A stretch of 64,000 nucleotides of DNA from Acidimicrobiaceae bacterium. Its GTDB lineage: Bacteria > Actinomycetota > Acidimicrobiia > Acidimicrobiales > RAAP-2. A model generated the notes under the pieces. The model had not been told where the DNA came from and did not search any database. It was given only the letters and a program-made list of their open reading frames with translations. Below are positions 19,012-27,231 of the stretch, in pieces. The stretch covers positions 1 to 64,000 of the forward strand of contig PKXJ01000033.1 in assembly GCA_003132305.1 (NCBI GenBank), in the 5' to 3' direction. The position numbers and the translations under genes are program-made. The stretch's first letter is position 1; each line of letters starts with the position of its first letter.

Positions 19012-19579
19012 GCGTCTCCTTCCCCAAGTAGTTAATAGGGCCGGCTACATTGCGTCGACCGTAACGCGAAATTTTAACATCAGAAGTAGTCGCATCCGAC
19101 CGCAGGCCGTCACTTCAAATGTCTCCTAACCAAGTCAGTACCAGGAATCGGCGACGCCAGCGACGAATGGTTGAGTGCCACTGTCACGTGGCGAAAGTGC
19201 CGTGCCTGAGAGACGCAGCGAACTCGAGCGAATAGTGGCGACCCCAAGTGTGTGCAGTGACGTCGTCATTCGCTGCAACAGTGTCAAGTTTGGAGCAGGC
19301 GACGGGACTGGCCATGCACCTCGCGTTGGGCGAGACGGTCGTCCGCGACGAGATACCCCACGGCGACCGAGTGGCGTACTTGTTCTACGTACAAGCACCG
19401 GAAGAGTTACGAACGACAAGGGCGGTTGAGGGATTGAGCGAACTCCGAGCGGTCGCGCTGGCAACCGTGGCGACTTCGTCGTGACGTTTTGGCGCTCTAT
19501 GGTCACGACCGCGTTGGCCGAGAGCCCGACCGCGCGTCACGGGTGCGAAGGAACTGGCTCTCCTTCGCGTGAGCAAGTC
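19012..19579. other. Intergenic region with a small coding-like frame
   Basis: Between two minus-strand genes. The only coding-like piece is on the plus strand at 19248-19484 (listed separately). Nothing else is recognised. Confidence 0.4.
19248..19484 (+). CDS. Possible small hypothetical protein or gene remnant
   Basis: A GTG-started 78-residue frame whose middle (SLEQATGLAMHLALGETVV, then PHGDRVAYLFYVQAP) looks like an amphipathic helical protein segment rather than random sequence. No ribosome binding site stands out and no family is recognised. It may be a fragment of a larger regulator or enzyme. Confidence 0.25.
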   Translation: MCAVTSSFAATVSSLEQATGLAMHLALGETVVRDEIPHGDRVAYLFYVQAPEELRTTRAVEGLSELRAVALATVATSS

Positions 19580-21133
19580 TCAATCTGACGGCGCAGTGAC
19601 GCCGGGTGGGGCGGCGGGGCTTAACGGTCGCAAACTGGCCCCTAACAGAAGTAGTCGTTCGTCGAGCTTGTTTGACTTGTTGAGGGGAAGCGCCTTCACG
19701 AGTTCTATTCGATTGGGCATCATGCTTTCTGGGATGTGTTCTAGGGCCGCGCGGCGCAGGTCGAGGGCAGAGGCGGCCCCGTTGGTGACCACGAAGGCGA
19801 CGATACCGAGCTCGCCTTCGTTATCGAATGTCATACACGCGGCGCCAGTGACGCCGACCAAACTGCGCATTATTTCACTCAGCTCGACGAGCGATATCCG
19901 AACCCCGCTGCGTTTAATCACCCGGTCGGCGCGGTCCACGTAGACGTAACTGCCGTTCTTATTCCGGTAGACGAGATCGCCCGTGCGGTAGACGGTCTCG
20001 CCGGGCACCACGTCGGTGCGCATGACCTCTTTCGTGAGCGCCGGCGCCCCCCAGTATCCGTCCATTAGCTGATTCCCGCCGATGTACAGTTCGCCGACTC
20101 GGTCTGACTCTTCAATGACGACTCCGTCATCGTCCAAGAGGTGAAAGGACACACCGGGATGGGGGTATCCCATCGGCACCGTTCCCTCTTCGATCATGTC
20201 TGGTGTCAACTCCATGTTCGTGACGGCGATGGTGGTCTCCGTCGGTCCGTAGCGATTGAACAATCGGATCTCTGGCATATAGGACCACAACGACCGGAGG
20301 TCGGCGACGGGAAGGGCTTCACCGCCGAGCGCGATGATCTCGAGCGCCGAGCCGCCGAGTTCGGCCATCTGGGGGCTAGCGAGCAGCAGACGTAGATAGC
20401 TCGGTGTGAAGCCCGAAAAGTTGATCTCCTCCCCGGCGACCGTGTTGAAGAACGCCCGGGGAAACAACAGTGCGTCACGAGGTCGGATGACGACCGCCCC
20501 ACCGGAATACAAGGTCGGAAACAGATTGGCGTAGGAACCGTCGAAGTGGAACGCGGACACGCACAGCGTTCGGGTGGCTCGGTCGAGGCCGAGCGCGTTT
20601 GTCGTCGACTGCACCGCAGCGCCGAAAGCGGCGTTGCCGATCTGCACCCCTTTTGGCGTTCCGGTGGTACCCGACGTGTAAATCATGTAGGCCACTCGTG
20701 GTGAAGTAACGAGCGGCGCCGCCAAAGCCGGTTCTTCTGCCCGCAGCGCCGAGATCGGCACCAGCGTGAATCCGCCGAGCAACCTAGGAGGCGCCGCGTC
20801 TTCTCCGCTGGCGTCGGAGGTGACCACGATGGCCGGCGCGCAGTCAGCGACGATCGTCGCTAGTCGCGCCTCTGGATCGGTGACGGCGAGCGGGACGAAG
20901 ACGGCGCCGATCCAGAGACTCGCCAGTGCCGCGACGACGAAATCGACGGAGTTGGGAAGGAGGAGGGCGACCCGATCTCCCTCGGTTACGCCTCGACTGG
21001 CCAGACCTGTGGCGAGGCGCGATACTTCATCAACCAGTTCGGCGTAGCTCAGCTCGCGATCCAGATCCTTGGCGGCGGGAAGATCAGGTCCGGTACGAGC
21101 TTGTTCGACGATCTCGTGGAGCACGTCGGGCAT
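19580..21133 (-). CDS. Stand-alone amino-acid adenylation protein (NRPS A-domain type)
   Basis: A 517-residue adenylation enzyme. It has A3 YTSGTTGTPKGV, A5 LFNRYGPTETTI, A7 VYRTGDLVYR, A8-like RVIKRSGVRISLVELSEIM and the A10 lysine in LPLNKSNKLDER. The aspartate usual at the start of the A4 specificity region is present in AFHFDGSYANLF. It ends shortly after A10, so it has no carrier or condensation domain and would charge a separate carrier protein or release an adenylate. It follows the MetA-like gene after about 100 bases on the same strand. The substrate was not predicted. Confidence 0.87.
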   Translation of the reverse strand: MPDVLHEIVEQARTGPDLPAAKDLDRELSYAELVDEVSRLATGLASRGVTEGDRVALLLPNSVDFVVAALASLWIGAVFVPLAVTDPEARLATIVADCAPAIVVTSDASGEDAAPPRLLGGFTLVPISALRAEEPALAAPLVTSPRVAYMIYTSGTTGTPKGVQIGNAAFGAAVQSTTNALGLDRATRTLCVSAFHFDGSYANLFPTLYSGGAVVIRPRDALLFPRAFFNTVAGEEINFSGFTPSYLRLLLASPQMAELGGSALEIIALGGEALPVADLRSLWSYMPEIRLFNRYGPTETTIAVTNMELTPDMIEEGTVPMGYPHPGVSFHLLDDDGVVIEESDRVGELYIGGNQLMDGYWGAPALTKEVMRTDVVPGETVYRTGDLVYRNKNGSYVYVDRADRVIKRSGVRISLVELSEIMRSLVGVTGAACMTFDNEGELGIVAFVVTNGAASALDLRRAALEHIPESMMPNRIELVKALPLNKSNKLDERLLLLGASLRPLSPAAPPGVTAPSD

Positions 21134-21235
21134 CGTTAACTACGACTTCTCAGCGAAGGCCTGCGTGCGCACAACGGAGCGGCGTGTCCGGAAGTTGACC
21201 GGCCGCGACGCCCACCGTGGACGGCGATGGTCTCG

Positions 21236-22222
21236 TCATGCATCGATCTCGTCCCTCCTCTTCTTGGCGCTAGCCAACCAGTTGGCGTAAAAGCGTTGGG
21301 CCATCGAGCGCCAGGGCCACGGAGCTCGGGTGCCGACGTCATCGAACGGGTACGCGTCGAGGAGCGCTGGATCTCGCCGGCCCGCGATGATCAACCCGTG
21401 CATTTTCTCCAGTTGCTCCCAGTCCTCGGGCGCTACGCAGTGAAACGGCAAGATGGGCAAATCGTCGCGTTCGTGCAGTACGTAGCGGCGAGCGTCGCGA
21501 CGGTACTCACGCAGCAGGCTGGACGGCTCGTACTCGGGGTGGCCCTGGACGAACACCACGTTGCATCCGGCGATCTCTTTGGTGGCCACGCTCCATCCCA
21601 CGGTGGCGGACTGAATGGGCAGGCGGTAGCCGGAGTGCACCAGGGCGTCCTGGGGCACGGTGTTGTTGCGGGTATGAGGAAGAAGGATCTCCGGCTCCAA
21701 CCCAAGGGCGAGGGGATGGGTTCGATCGACCTGCTGAGAAAAGACACCGGTACACTTCGACGGCAGTCGGACACGCTCGATACCGTCGAAGATTGTCATG
21801 CCCGCATGAGCGGACAAGCAAGAGAGCAACATCGAGGCGACGTTCTCACTTCCCCACGAGAGCAACTCGGCTAGATCGGCCCAGTAGAGCTCGTCTCGCA
21901 TCTTCGTCTCGATAGGTTTCGATGCCGTCACGATCAAGAGGTCAGGTGGATCAAGGTACACGTCCGAGACGGGCGAGTACTCCGCGGCGATCCTGGCCGT
22001 CGTCGGTTCTCCCCTCGCCACGACGGCCATGGCGTAGCGACGAACCTCGATCACCTCGGACCCCGAACCCGCGTCGAGTAGTTCGAGATACTGTCGCTCG
22101 GTGGCTTCGAAGGCGCCGTCGGGCATGTTGTTCACGAACGCACAGGTCCAGCGCGTTTGATTGGCACTCCTCTCGGGTGAGCGGTTCCGGCGCGTAGCGT
22201 CGTGAACCAGCCGCACCGCCAC
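21236..22222 (-). CDS. MetA-family homoserine O-acyltransferase-like protein
   Basis: A 328-residue protein of the class-I-amidotransferase-like MetA fold. The nucleophile is C135 in LLSCLSAHAGMTIFDGI, the oxyanion and substrate region is LPHTRNN, and the His-Glu pair is in FVQGHPEYEPSSLL (H228, E230). Early motifs CAFVNNMPDGAFEATERQ fit MetA. The family acylates homoserine with succinyl- or acetyl-CoA. The start is a GTG overlapping the TAG of the 85-residue gene. Its operon with an adenylation enzyme and no other Met genes leaves room for a secondary-metabolite role. Confidence 0.85.
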   Translation of the reverse strand: MAVRLVHDATRRNRSPERSANQTRWTCAFVNNMPDGAFEATERQYLELLDAGSGSEVIEVRRYAMAVVARGEPTTARIAAEYSPVSDVYLDPPDLLIVTASKPIETKMRDELYWADLAELLSWGSENVASMLLSCLSAHAGMTIFDGIERVRLPSKCTGVFSQQVDRTHPLALGLEPEILLPHTRNNTVPQDALVHSGYRLPIQSATVGWSVATKEIAGCNVVFVQGHPEYEPSSLLREYRRDARRYVLHERDDLPILPFHCVAPEDWEQLEKMHGLIIAGRRDPALLDAYPFDDVGTRAPWPWRSMAQRFYANWLASAKKRRDEIDA

Positions 22223-22479
22223 TAGTCGTGGCTCACGTTGGCGTGCGTGACCGTTACCTCTTCGTGCAGCCGTCGATTCACCAATTGCACCTCGGCGTAG
22301 TCATGAACAGAGCCGACGACGGCCACGTTGTCGTTGCGAGATCCGTCCATCCAGTCCAGGTCGCCGACCCCCTGGGCTGCGTCAGCTAGTTGCGTCACCG
22401 GCACGCAGCGAAGCCCGTAACCGATGGCGACCAGTGGTCGCTTCTCACCGGACGTCGCATCGACCGTGTCCCTAACCAC
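22222..22479 (-). CDS. Small hypothetical protein coupled to the MetA-like gene
   Basis: An 85-residue frame whose TAG shares a base with the GTG start of the MetA-like gene, so coupling is likely. Residues RPLVAIGYGLRCVPVTQLAD look like a beta-alpha segment and the C-terminus EEVTVTHANVSHD is acidic and polar. No family is recognised; it could be a small subunit or the tail of a lost larger gene. Confidence 0.4.
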   Translation of the reverse strand: MVRDTVDATSGEKRPLVAIGYGLRCVPVTQLADAAQGVGDLDWMDGSRNDNVAVVGSVHDYAEVQLVNRRLHEEVTVTHANVSHD

Positions 22480-22741
22480 CTACCGGAGGTTAGCGTTGAA
22501 CTGGACGTTCCCTCGAGGGACGTGGGGCCCTTGGGGCGACGGAACCATGGGGTCCGGATATGAGGCTAAGACGTTGCACCTATTTCATACAACTTGGATC
22601 GCGACCGAGGCCTCGCTTGCTCGGCCTACCAGAAGGAGGCGTCGAGGAAGGCCGCCGACGACCCCAAGTTTGGGTCGGGATCATTGATGAGCTCCCTTTG
22701 GATTTTCGATGATGAGTAGCATCACCAAAATCGATAGGCGC

Positions 22742-23890
22742 CTAGCGAAGCGGATTCGATCCGGCCAGTGCGAGAAGTTCCCTACTGACGTAGAGCTTTG
22801 ACGGTTGCCCCCGGCCGCGGGTCACGGTCCCGTAATCCAGCAGTACGCCCGCTTCGGCAAGCTGCCGCAGGGCGTCGAGCGCACCCTTGTTCGTCACTCC
22901 CAACTCTTTCGTGAGTACGTCCGTGGTCAGAACCAGATGGCGAGGCAGTAGGTCGAGCACCACCCAGGCCGTGGCGTCACTGCGTAGGACGCGGTCCCCG
23001 CTGCGCAGTTGCTCGCGCCAACGCGTCTTCAAAACGCTCACCTCCGCGATGAGTTGACTCTGGGCACGGCCGCCGCCTCGCACGGTGTCGGCGAACCACT
23101 GCACCCACTGATCTAGTTGGCCGAAACGGTAGAGGACGAGTCCGGACGTGTAGCCACCCACGTCGGCGGCGATCGCAATGCTCACTGGGGGCGGGGTCAC
23201 CAGTGATAAGCGCTTCGCCAAGATCCACGCGACGAGGACTCGGCCCACTCGACCATTCCCGTCCGCAAAAGGGTGGATGGTCTCGAACTGCGCGTGAGCG
23301 ATACCGGCCTGGGCTACTGCATCGACGTCGTCGCGATTGGCGTAGCGAACAAGGTCGTTGAGCAAAGGGGCGAGCTCCTTAGGTGGAGCGGTCACGAGAT
23401 GCGCGTCGGTGGGGTCGTGGCCCCCGATCCAGCCCTGCTCGTCCCGGAACACGCCGACGTAACGTTCGGGTGTCGGACTGCCGGTCATGAGCGTGCGATG
23501 CCAGTGGCACAACGTCGCCAACGACAGGGACGTCGTCGCGGTCGCGATCGCCTCGGTGACGGCCGCGAGGTTCGATGCCACCCAGGCAGCGCTCGTATCC
23601 CCCGGCGCGAGGTTCTCCTCCGCCAGGACGATGTCGACGATCGGCGCCTTGATGCCTTCGATATAGGAGGAGGCGACACCTTCGGAGCGCAGCAGGAGGC
23701 GCGCGAGCACTTCGTAGTCCGCGGACAGCCCTTCGGCGGCGTGTGCGACTTCGGCCGCGGCGGTTGCGGTGCGAGCAACGGTTGCGGTGCTCAACGTCAG
23801 GTCGCGGTCCGCGAGCAGCGTCGGAACGAAGGCGCGGACTCTCCTCCCGTTCCATAGGACGTCGACTTCCCGCCCGGCTTGTACGTCCAT
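22742..23890 (-). CDS. Fic-family AMP-transferase, class II
   Basis: A 382-residue protein with the canonical catalytic loop HPFADGNGRVGR. Before it, SSYIEG in SEGVASSYIEGIKAPI fits the (S/T)xxxE(G/N) inhibitory helix that autoinhibits class II Fic proteins. The C-terminus, from about TTDVLTKELGVTNKGALDAL, is a winged-helix-like domain common in this architecture. Fic enzymes transfer AMP or another nucleotide part to protein hydroxyls. The ATG at 23890 was preferred over the GTG three bases earlier because of its spacing from GAGAAGG. No separate antitoxin is seen, consistent with built-in inhibition. Confidence 0.92.
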   Translation of the reverse strand: MDVQAGREVDVLWNGRRVRAFVPTLLADRDLTLSTATVARTATAAAEVAHAAEGLSADYEVLARLLLRSEGVASSYIEGIKAPIVDIVLAEENLAPGDTSAAWVASNLAAVTEAIATATTSLSLATLCHWHRTLMTGSPTPERYVGVFRDEQGWIGGHDPTDAHLVTAPPKELAPLLNDLVRYANRDDVDAVAQAGIAHAQFETIHPFADGNGRVGRVLVAWILAKRLSLVTPPPVSIAIAADVGGYTSGLVLYRFGQLDQWVQWFADTVRGGGRAQSQLIAEVSVLKTRWREQLRSGDRVLRSDATAWVVLDLLPRHLVLTTDVLTKELGVTNKGALDALRQLAEAGVLLDYGTVTRGRGQPSKLYVSRELLALAGSNPLR

Positions 23891-23893
23891 CAC

Positions 23894-24363
23894 GCGACCT
23901 TCTCTACCTTTTCAAATAACTTACCGTTCACAGTATATAGGTAAGTTAAACGAATCGGCCAAGATTCCGGAACTCCTTGCGGATCTGACCGCATCGGACC
24001 GGTAAAGGCACCTAGTAGCGATCGTCCTCTCCTGAGATGGCGATTGGTGTCAATGTCTTTTGGAAGAGCGAATCTCGTCGGTCCGCACTGCATTCGGATC
24101 AACCGGAAGTGACGACGTTGCTATTGGCGGACCAACGCCGGGCCGAAATGAAACGATTGCCAACAATCACCTCATCGTGGCGAACAGTGGCGAAAGCAAG
24201 CACCAGTATCCTTCACGACGCAGCCCGTCGTCGCCACAAAATCCAACGTGGGGCGGGTGACGCAGATCAAACCCACGTCCTCAGCTTGAGTTGCCGCATT
24301 CGTTCCGAGGTCCGTTGGGATGCTGGTACGAATCCAGGCCCGAAATGGATAAGTTGCTGTAAT
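23894..24363. other. Intergenic region with dispersed repeat
   Basis: No gene is supported. The region contains the second copy of the 170-base dispersed repeat (24016-24185). Confidence 0.45.
24016..24185 (+). repeat. Dispersed repeat, copy 2
   Basis: Partner of 10501-10670, same orientation and same overall length. This copy keeps a longer open frame after its ATG (beginning MAIGVNVFWKSESRRS), hinting that the repeat derives from a coding sequence, but a repeat of unknown nature is equally possible. Confidence 0.6.
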
Positions 24364-24396
24364 TGACAACTATAACGTGATACGTTATAGTTGTCA
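24364..24396. promoter_or_regulatory. Operator palindrome of the HigBA operon
   Basis: Two perfect 15-base arms (TGACAACTATAACGT and its reverse complement) separated by three bases end two bases before the toxin GTG. The arm contains TATAACG, which may serve as the -10 region. The position and symmetry fit autoregulation by the HTH antitoxin, as known for HigA. Confidence 0.8.
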
Positions 24397-24397
24397 T

Positions 24398-24679
24398 GTG
24401 CTGCAGTCCTTCGGCGACAAGACGACGGAGTGGGTGTGGTGCCGAGAGCAAGTTCGATCCTTTGATTCAGATCTTCTGAGATCAGCGGTAAGAAAGCTTC
24501 TGATTTTGGACGCTGCTGAAGAACTGCAAGATTTGACGGTGCCTCCTGGCAATCGGCTCGAGAAGCTACGAGGTGACGGTTCTGGTCAACACAGCATTCG
24601 AATCAATCAGCAATGGCGGATCTGCTTCCGGTGGACCGCTGCAGGGCCCGAAGACGTAACGATTGTGGACTATCACTGA
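24398..24679 (+). CDS. higB: HigB-type toxin (RelE superfamily mRNA interferase)
   Basis: A 93-residue toxin. The GTG start (VLQSFGDKTTEWVW) gives the usual N-terminus and length; an earlier in-frame GTG lies inside the operator palindrome. The typical HigB signature appears: LLILDAAEELQDLTVPPGNRLEKLRG, then QHSIRINQQWRICFRW, where the Arg and Trp residues belong to the RNase fold. It cleaves ribosome-bound mRNA. The antitoxin follows nine bases downstream (toxin-first order as in higBA). Confidence 0.93.
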   Translation: MLQSFGDKTTEWVWCREQVRSFDSDLLRSAVRKLLILDAAEELQDLTVPPGNRLEKLRGDGSGQHSIRINQQWRICFRWTAAGPEDVTIVDYH

Positions 24680-24688
24680 GGTGAAACT

Positions 24689-25018
24689 ATGACAAAGAAG
24701 AGTATGAATCCAATTCATCCAGGAGAGATTCTGAAAGAGGAGTTCCTGCTGCCACTTGGCATTAGCCAGAATGCTCTAGCTCGGGCCATCGGTGTCTCAC
24801 CACGGAGAGTTAACGAGATTGTTCTTGGCAAGCGTCGCATCACAGCCGATACGGCGCTACGTTTCTCCCGCTTCTTTTCTATGAGCGAGGGATTCTGGAT
24901 GAATCTTCAGGATCGATACGAACGAGATGTAGCGCGAGGCGAACTGGGCGATGTCTTATCCTCAATAAGGCCACTTGCGGAAACGCCAATGTCTTCTCGA
25001 GGACGGGTGGCGATCTAG
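24689..25018 (+). CDS. higA: HigA-type antitoxin (XRE family)
   Basis: A 109-residue antitoxin with the hallmark start [14 protein letters not shown] and a helix-turn-helix at about residues 26-60 ([20 protein letters not shown]), followed by [18 protein letters not shown]. It neutralises HigB and, with it, should bind the palindrome upstream. GAGGTGAAAC precedes the ATG and serves as its ribosome binding site, overlapping the toxin stop region. Confidence 0.95.
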   Translation: MTKKSMNPIHPGEILKEEFLLPLGISQNALARAIGVSPRRVNEIVLGKRRITADTALRFSRFFSMSEGFWMNLQDRYERDVARGELGDVLSSIRPLAETPMSSRGRVAI

Positions 25019-25394
25019 AAGCGGGTTCGTTAGTCCTCCATGTCGCGACAGATCGCAATGGAGCGGGCGACGTGTGGGCGCTACGGGAATCGAACCCGCG
25101 TTCTCAACTTGGGAAACTGAAGTCGCTCAGGCGAGTCGTTACGCAAAAGTTCTGAGTTTCGAACTCTAGGTCCAGACCGTGCCCCGGTTGGCCGGTGAGG
25201 ATGACAGAAAAGGTTCGGCGAGTGTCGTGCCGACATTCACGTTGATCGTGGCGAGACGCGGGCCCGGCAGCGCAAATGCGGTACGGTCACTATAGGGTCC
25301 GATTCTCCTTCTCCGGTGATCCTTCGCGACGATGCGGGCGGGGCGATCGAACTTGGTGCTGAGAGTACTAACTCGATCAGATTGAAGAAGGAAA
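25019..25394. other. Intergenic region with tRNA-Gly fragment
   Basis: Separates higBA from the oxidoreductase operon. It contains the tRNA-Gly fragment at 25083-25122; no gene is seen. The oxidoreductase operon promoter must lie in its right half. Confidence 0.5.
25083..25122 (-). other. tRNA-Gly(CCC) 3'-half fragment, copy 2
   Basis: Forty bases nearly identical (two differences) to 30074-30113 in the same orientation. Read on the minus strand they give the anticodon arm with loop TTCCCAA and the T-arm GCGGGTTCGATTCCCG. The acceptor 5' strand and D-arm are absent, so it is not a functional tRNA. Such 3' halves are typical remnants of site-specific integration. Confidence 0.75.
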
Positions 25395-25985
25395 ATGTTT
25401 CAGATTCGTATCCATGGTCGTGGGGGTCAAGGCGTGGTGACCGCGGCCGAGTTGCTCTCGGTCGCCGCGTTCGCCGAAGGCCGTCACGCGCAGGCCTTTC
25501 CGAGCTTCGGGTCTGAACGCATGGGCGCTCCCGTTGTCTCTTTTTGTCGCATCGATGATCGAGAGATTCGTACTCGCGAGCCGGTGATGGTTCCCGACGC
25601 ACTCATCATCCAAGACGTCACGCTCTTGCACCAAGTGGACCTCTTCTCGGGACTCTCTTCCGAGGGCTACGTGCTCGTCAACTCCTCGAAAAGTTTCGAC
25701 GAGCTCGGACTCGGGGAGTTTCTCCGTACGTTTCACTCCGAGCGCCTGCTCACCTGTCCGGCGACCGAATTCGCGCTGGAACATCTCGGGCGACCTCTGC
25801 CGAACGCAGCGCTGTTGGGCGGATTCGCGGCGTTGACCCACCAGATTACGCTCGACGCCCTCGATCGGGCGCTTCGGGACCGATTCGACGGTGTCGTCGG
25901 CGAGCGCAACGCCGTGGCAGCAGCCGCGGCGTTCCAGTACGTCATAGAGCAAGAAGAGGGGTTGGTTCGTGCTTCGCCAAATTGA
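25395..25985 (+). CDS. 2-oxoacid:ferredoxin oxidoreductase, gamma subunit
   Basis: A 196-residue subunit starting MFQIRIHGRGGQGVVTAAELL, the strongly conserved PorG/KorC N-terminus, followed by SFGSERMGAPVVSFCRI. It is the first gene of a four-gene overlapping operon. The gamma subunit completes the catalytic heterotetramer that oxidatively decarboxylates a 2-oxoacid with CoA and passes electrons to ferredoxin (or runs in reverse). The next start (GTG, 25969) lies inside its 3' end. Confidence 0.92.
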   Translation: MFQIRIHGRGGQGVVTAAELLSVAAFAEGRHAQAFPSFGSERMGAPVVSFCRIDDREIRTREPVMVPDALIIQDVTLLHQVDLFSGLSSEGYVLVNSSKSFDELGLGEFLRTFHSERLLTCPATEFALEHLGRPLPNAALLGGFAALTHQITLDALDRALRDRFDGVVGERNAVAAAAAFQYVIEQEEGLVRASPN

Positions 25986-27231
25986 GGGCTCTCGGGCCGT
26001 CGCCGAAACGGTCGCGCTTTGTCGACCCGAAGTGGTCTGCGCGTATCCCATCTCGCCCCAGACCCACATCATCGAGGCGGTCGGCGCGATGGTGAAGGAG
26101 GGCTTGCTCTCTCCATGTGAGTTCATCAACGTGGAGTCTGAGTTTGCGGCGATGTCGGTGTCGATCGGGGCCTCGGCGGCCGGTGCGCGCACGTACACCG
26201 CGACAGCGAGTCAGGGTCTGCTCTTCATGATTGAAGCGGTGTACAACGCGGCGGGACTGGGGCTACCGATCGTGATGACGCTCGCCAATCGTGCCATTGG
26301 CGCCCCCATCAACATTTGGAACGACCACAGTGACGCCATGGCGGTGCGCGACTCGGGATGGATCCAACTCTTTGCCGAGACGAACCAGGAGGCCGCCGAT
26401 CTGCACGTGCAGGCCTTTAGGTTGGCCGAAGAACTCTCGGTGCCGGTGATGGTGTGCATGGACGGGTTCATCCTCACCCACGCGGTAGAAGGTGTGGACA
26501 TGCTCGAACAGTCAGTTGTCGACGGGTTCCTCCCTCCCTACGAGCCTCGTCAAGTGCTCGATCCCGACGATCCGGTCTCCATCGGCGCCATGGTCGGCCC
26601 CGAGGCCTTCGAAGAGGTTCGTTACCTCGCGCACCTGCGCCAGATGGACGCCCTGGTGAGGATTCCCGCAATCGCCAAGGCTTTCGAGGAGGTCACCGGG
26701 CGGGCGAGCGGTGGACTGCTGCGTTCGTATCGCACCGAGGACGCCGACACCATCGTCGTCGCGCTGGGATCGGTGCTCGGCACGATCAAGGACGCCGTTG
26801 ACATTCGACGCGATGCGGGCGAGCGTGTGGGCGTCGTCGGGATCACGTCGTTTCGTCCCTTCCCCCGTGAGGCCGTTCGCGAGGCCCTATCGAAGGCGAG
26901 TCGGATCATCGTCATTGAGAAGGCCTTTAGCATCGGGTTCGGAGGCGTCCTCGCGACTGACGTTGCCCTGGTGGTGCAGGGGTCGAACTCCAAGGTATTC
27001 AGTGTCGTGGCGGGACTCGGTGGTCGTGCGATCACCCGTCGCTCGCTCGAGGATCTACTGGCTCAGTCGGCCCGGGGAGATCTGAAATCGCTCACCTTCC
27101 TCGATCTCGATGGGGCCGCGGTGGATCGTGAACGCACCCGCATGGCCAACACGCGACGCTCGGGGCCATCGGCGGAGAACCTGCTCCGAGACGTCGGGAC
27201 TGAACACGCGGCGTCGAAGGTGAAGTCGTGA
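25969..27231 (+). CDS. 2-oxoacid:ferredoxin oxidoreductase, alpha subunit (PorA-like)
   Basis: A 420-residue subunit from a GTG overlapping the gamma gene by 17 bases. It contains EGSRAVAETVALCRPEVVCAYPISPQT, then INVESEFAAMSVSIGASAAGAR and TATASQGLLFMIEAVYNAAG, typical of the pyrimidine-binding PorA domain, plus the CoA-side domain (TSFRPFPREAVREAL). Overall it resembles pyruvate-type enzymes more than 2-oxoglutarate-type, whose gamma and alpha are often fused; the substrate remains inferred. GTGA overlap with the beta gene. Confidence 0.92.
   Translation: MLRQIEGSRAVAETVALCRPEVVCAYPISPQTHIIEAVGAMVKEGLLSPCEFINVESEFAAMSVSIGASAAGARTYTATASQGLLFMIEAVYNAAGLGLPIVMTLANRAIGAPINIWNDHSDAMAVRDSGWIQLFAETNQEAADLHVQAFRLAEELSVPVMVCMDGFILTHAVEGVDMLEQSVVDGFLPPYEPRQVLDPDDPVSIGAMVGPEAFEEVRYLAHLRQMDALVRIPAIAKAFEEVTGRASGGLLRSYRTEDADTIVVALGSVLGTIKDAVDIRRDAGERVGVVGITSFRPFPREAVREALSKASRIIVIEKAFSIGFGGVLATDVALVVQGSNSKVFSVVAGLGGRAITRRSLEDLLAQSARGDLKSLTFLDLDGAAVDRERTRMANTRRSGPSAENLLRDVGTEHAASKVKS

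Noticed and set aside
24975-25169. Plus-strand frame containing ATGIEPAFSTWE
   Set aside because: Translation across the tRNA-Gly fragment; similar peptides arise at 30063 and 17950 for the same reason.
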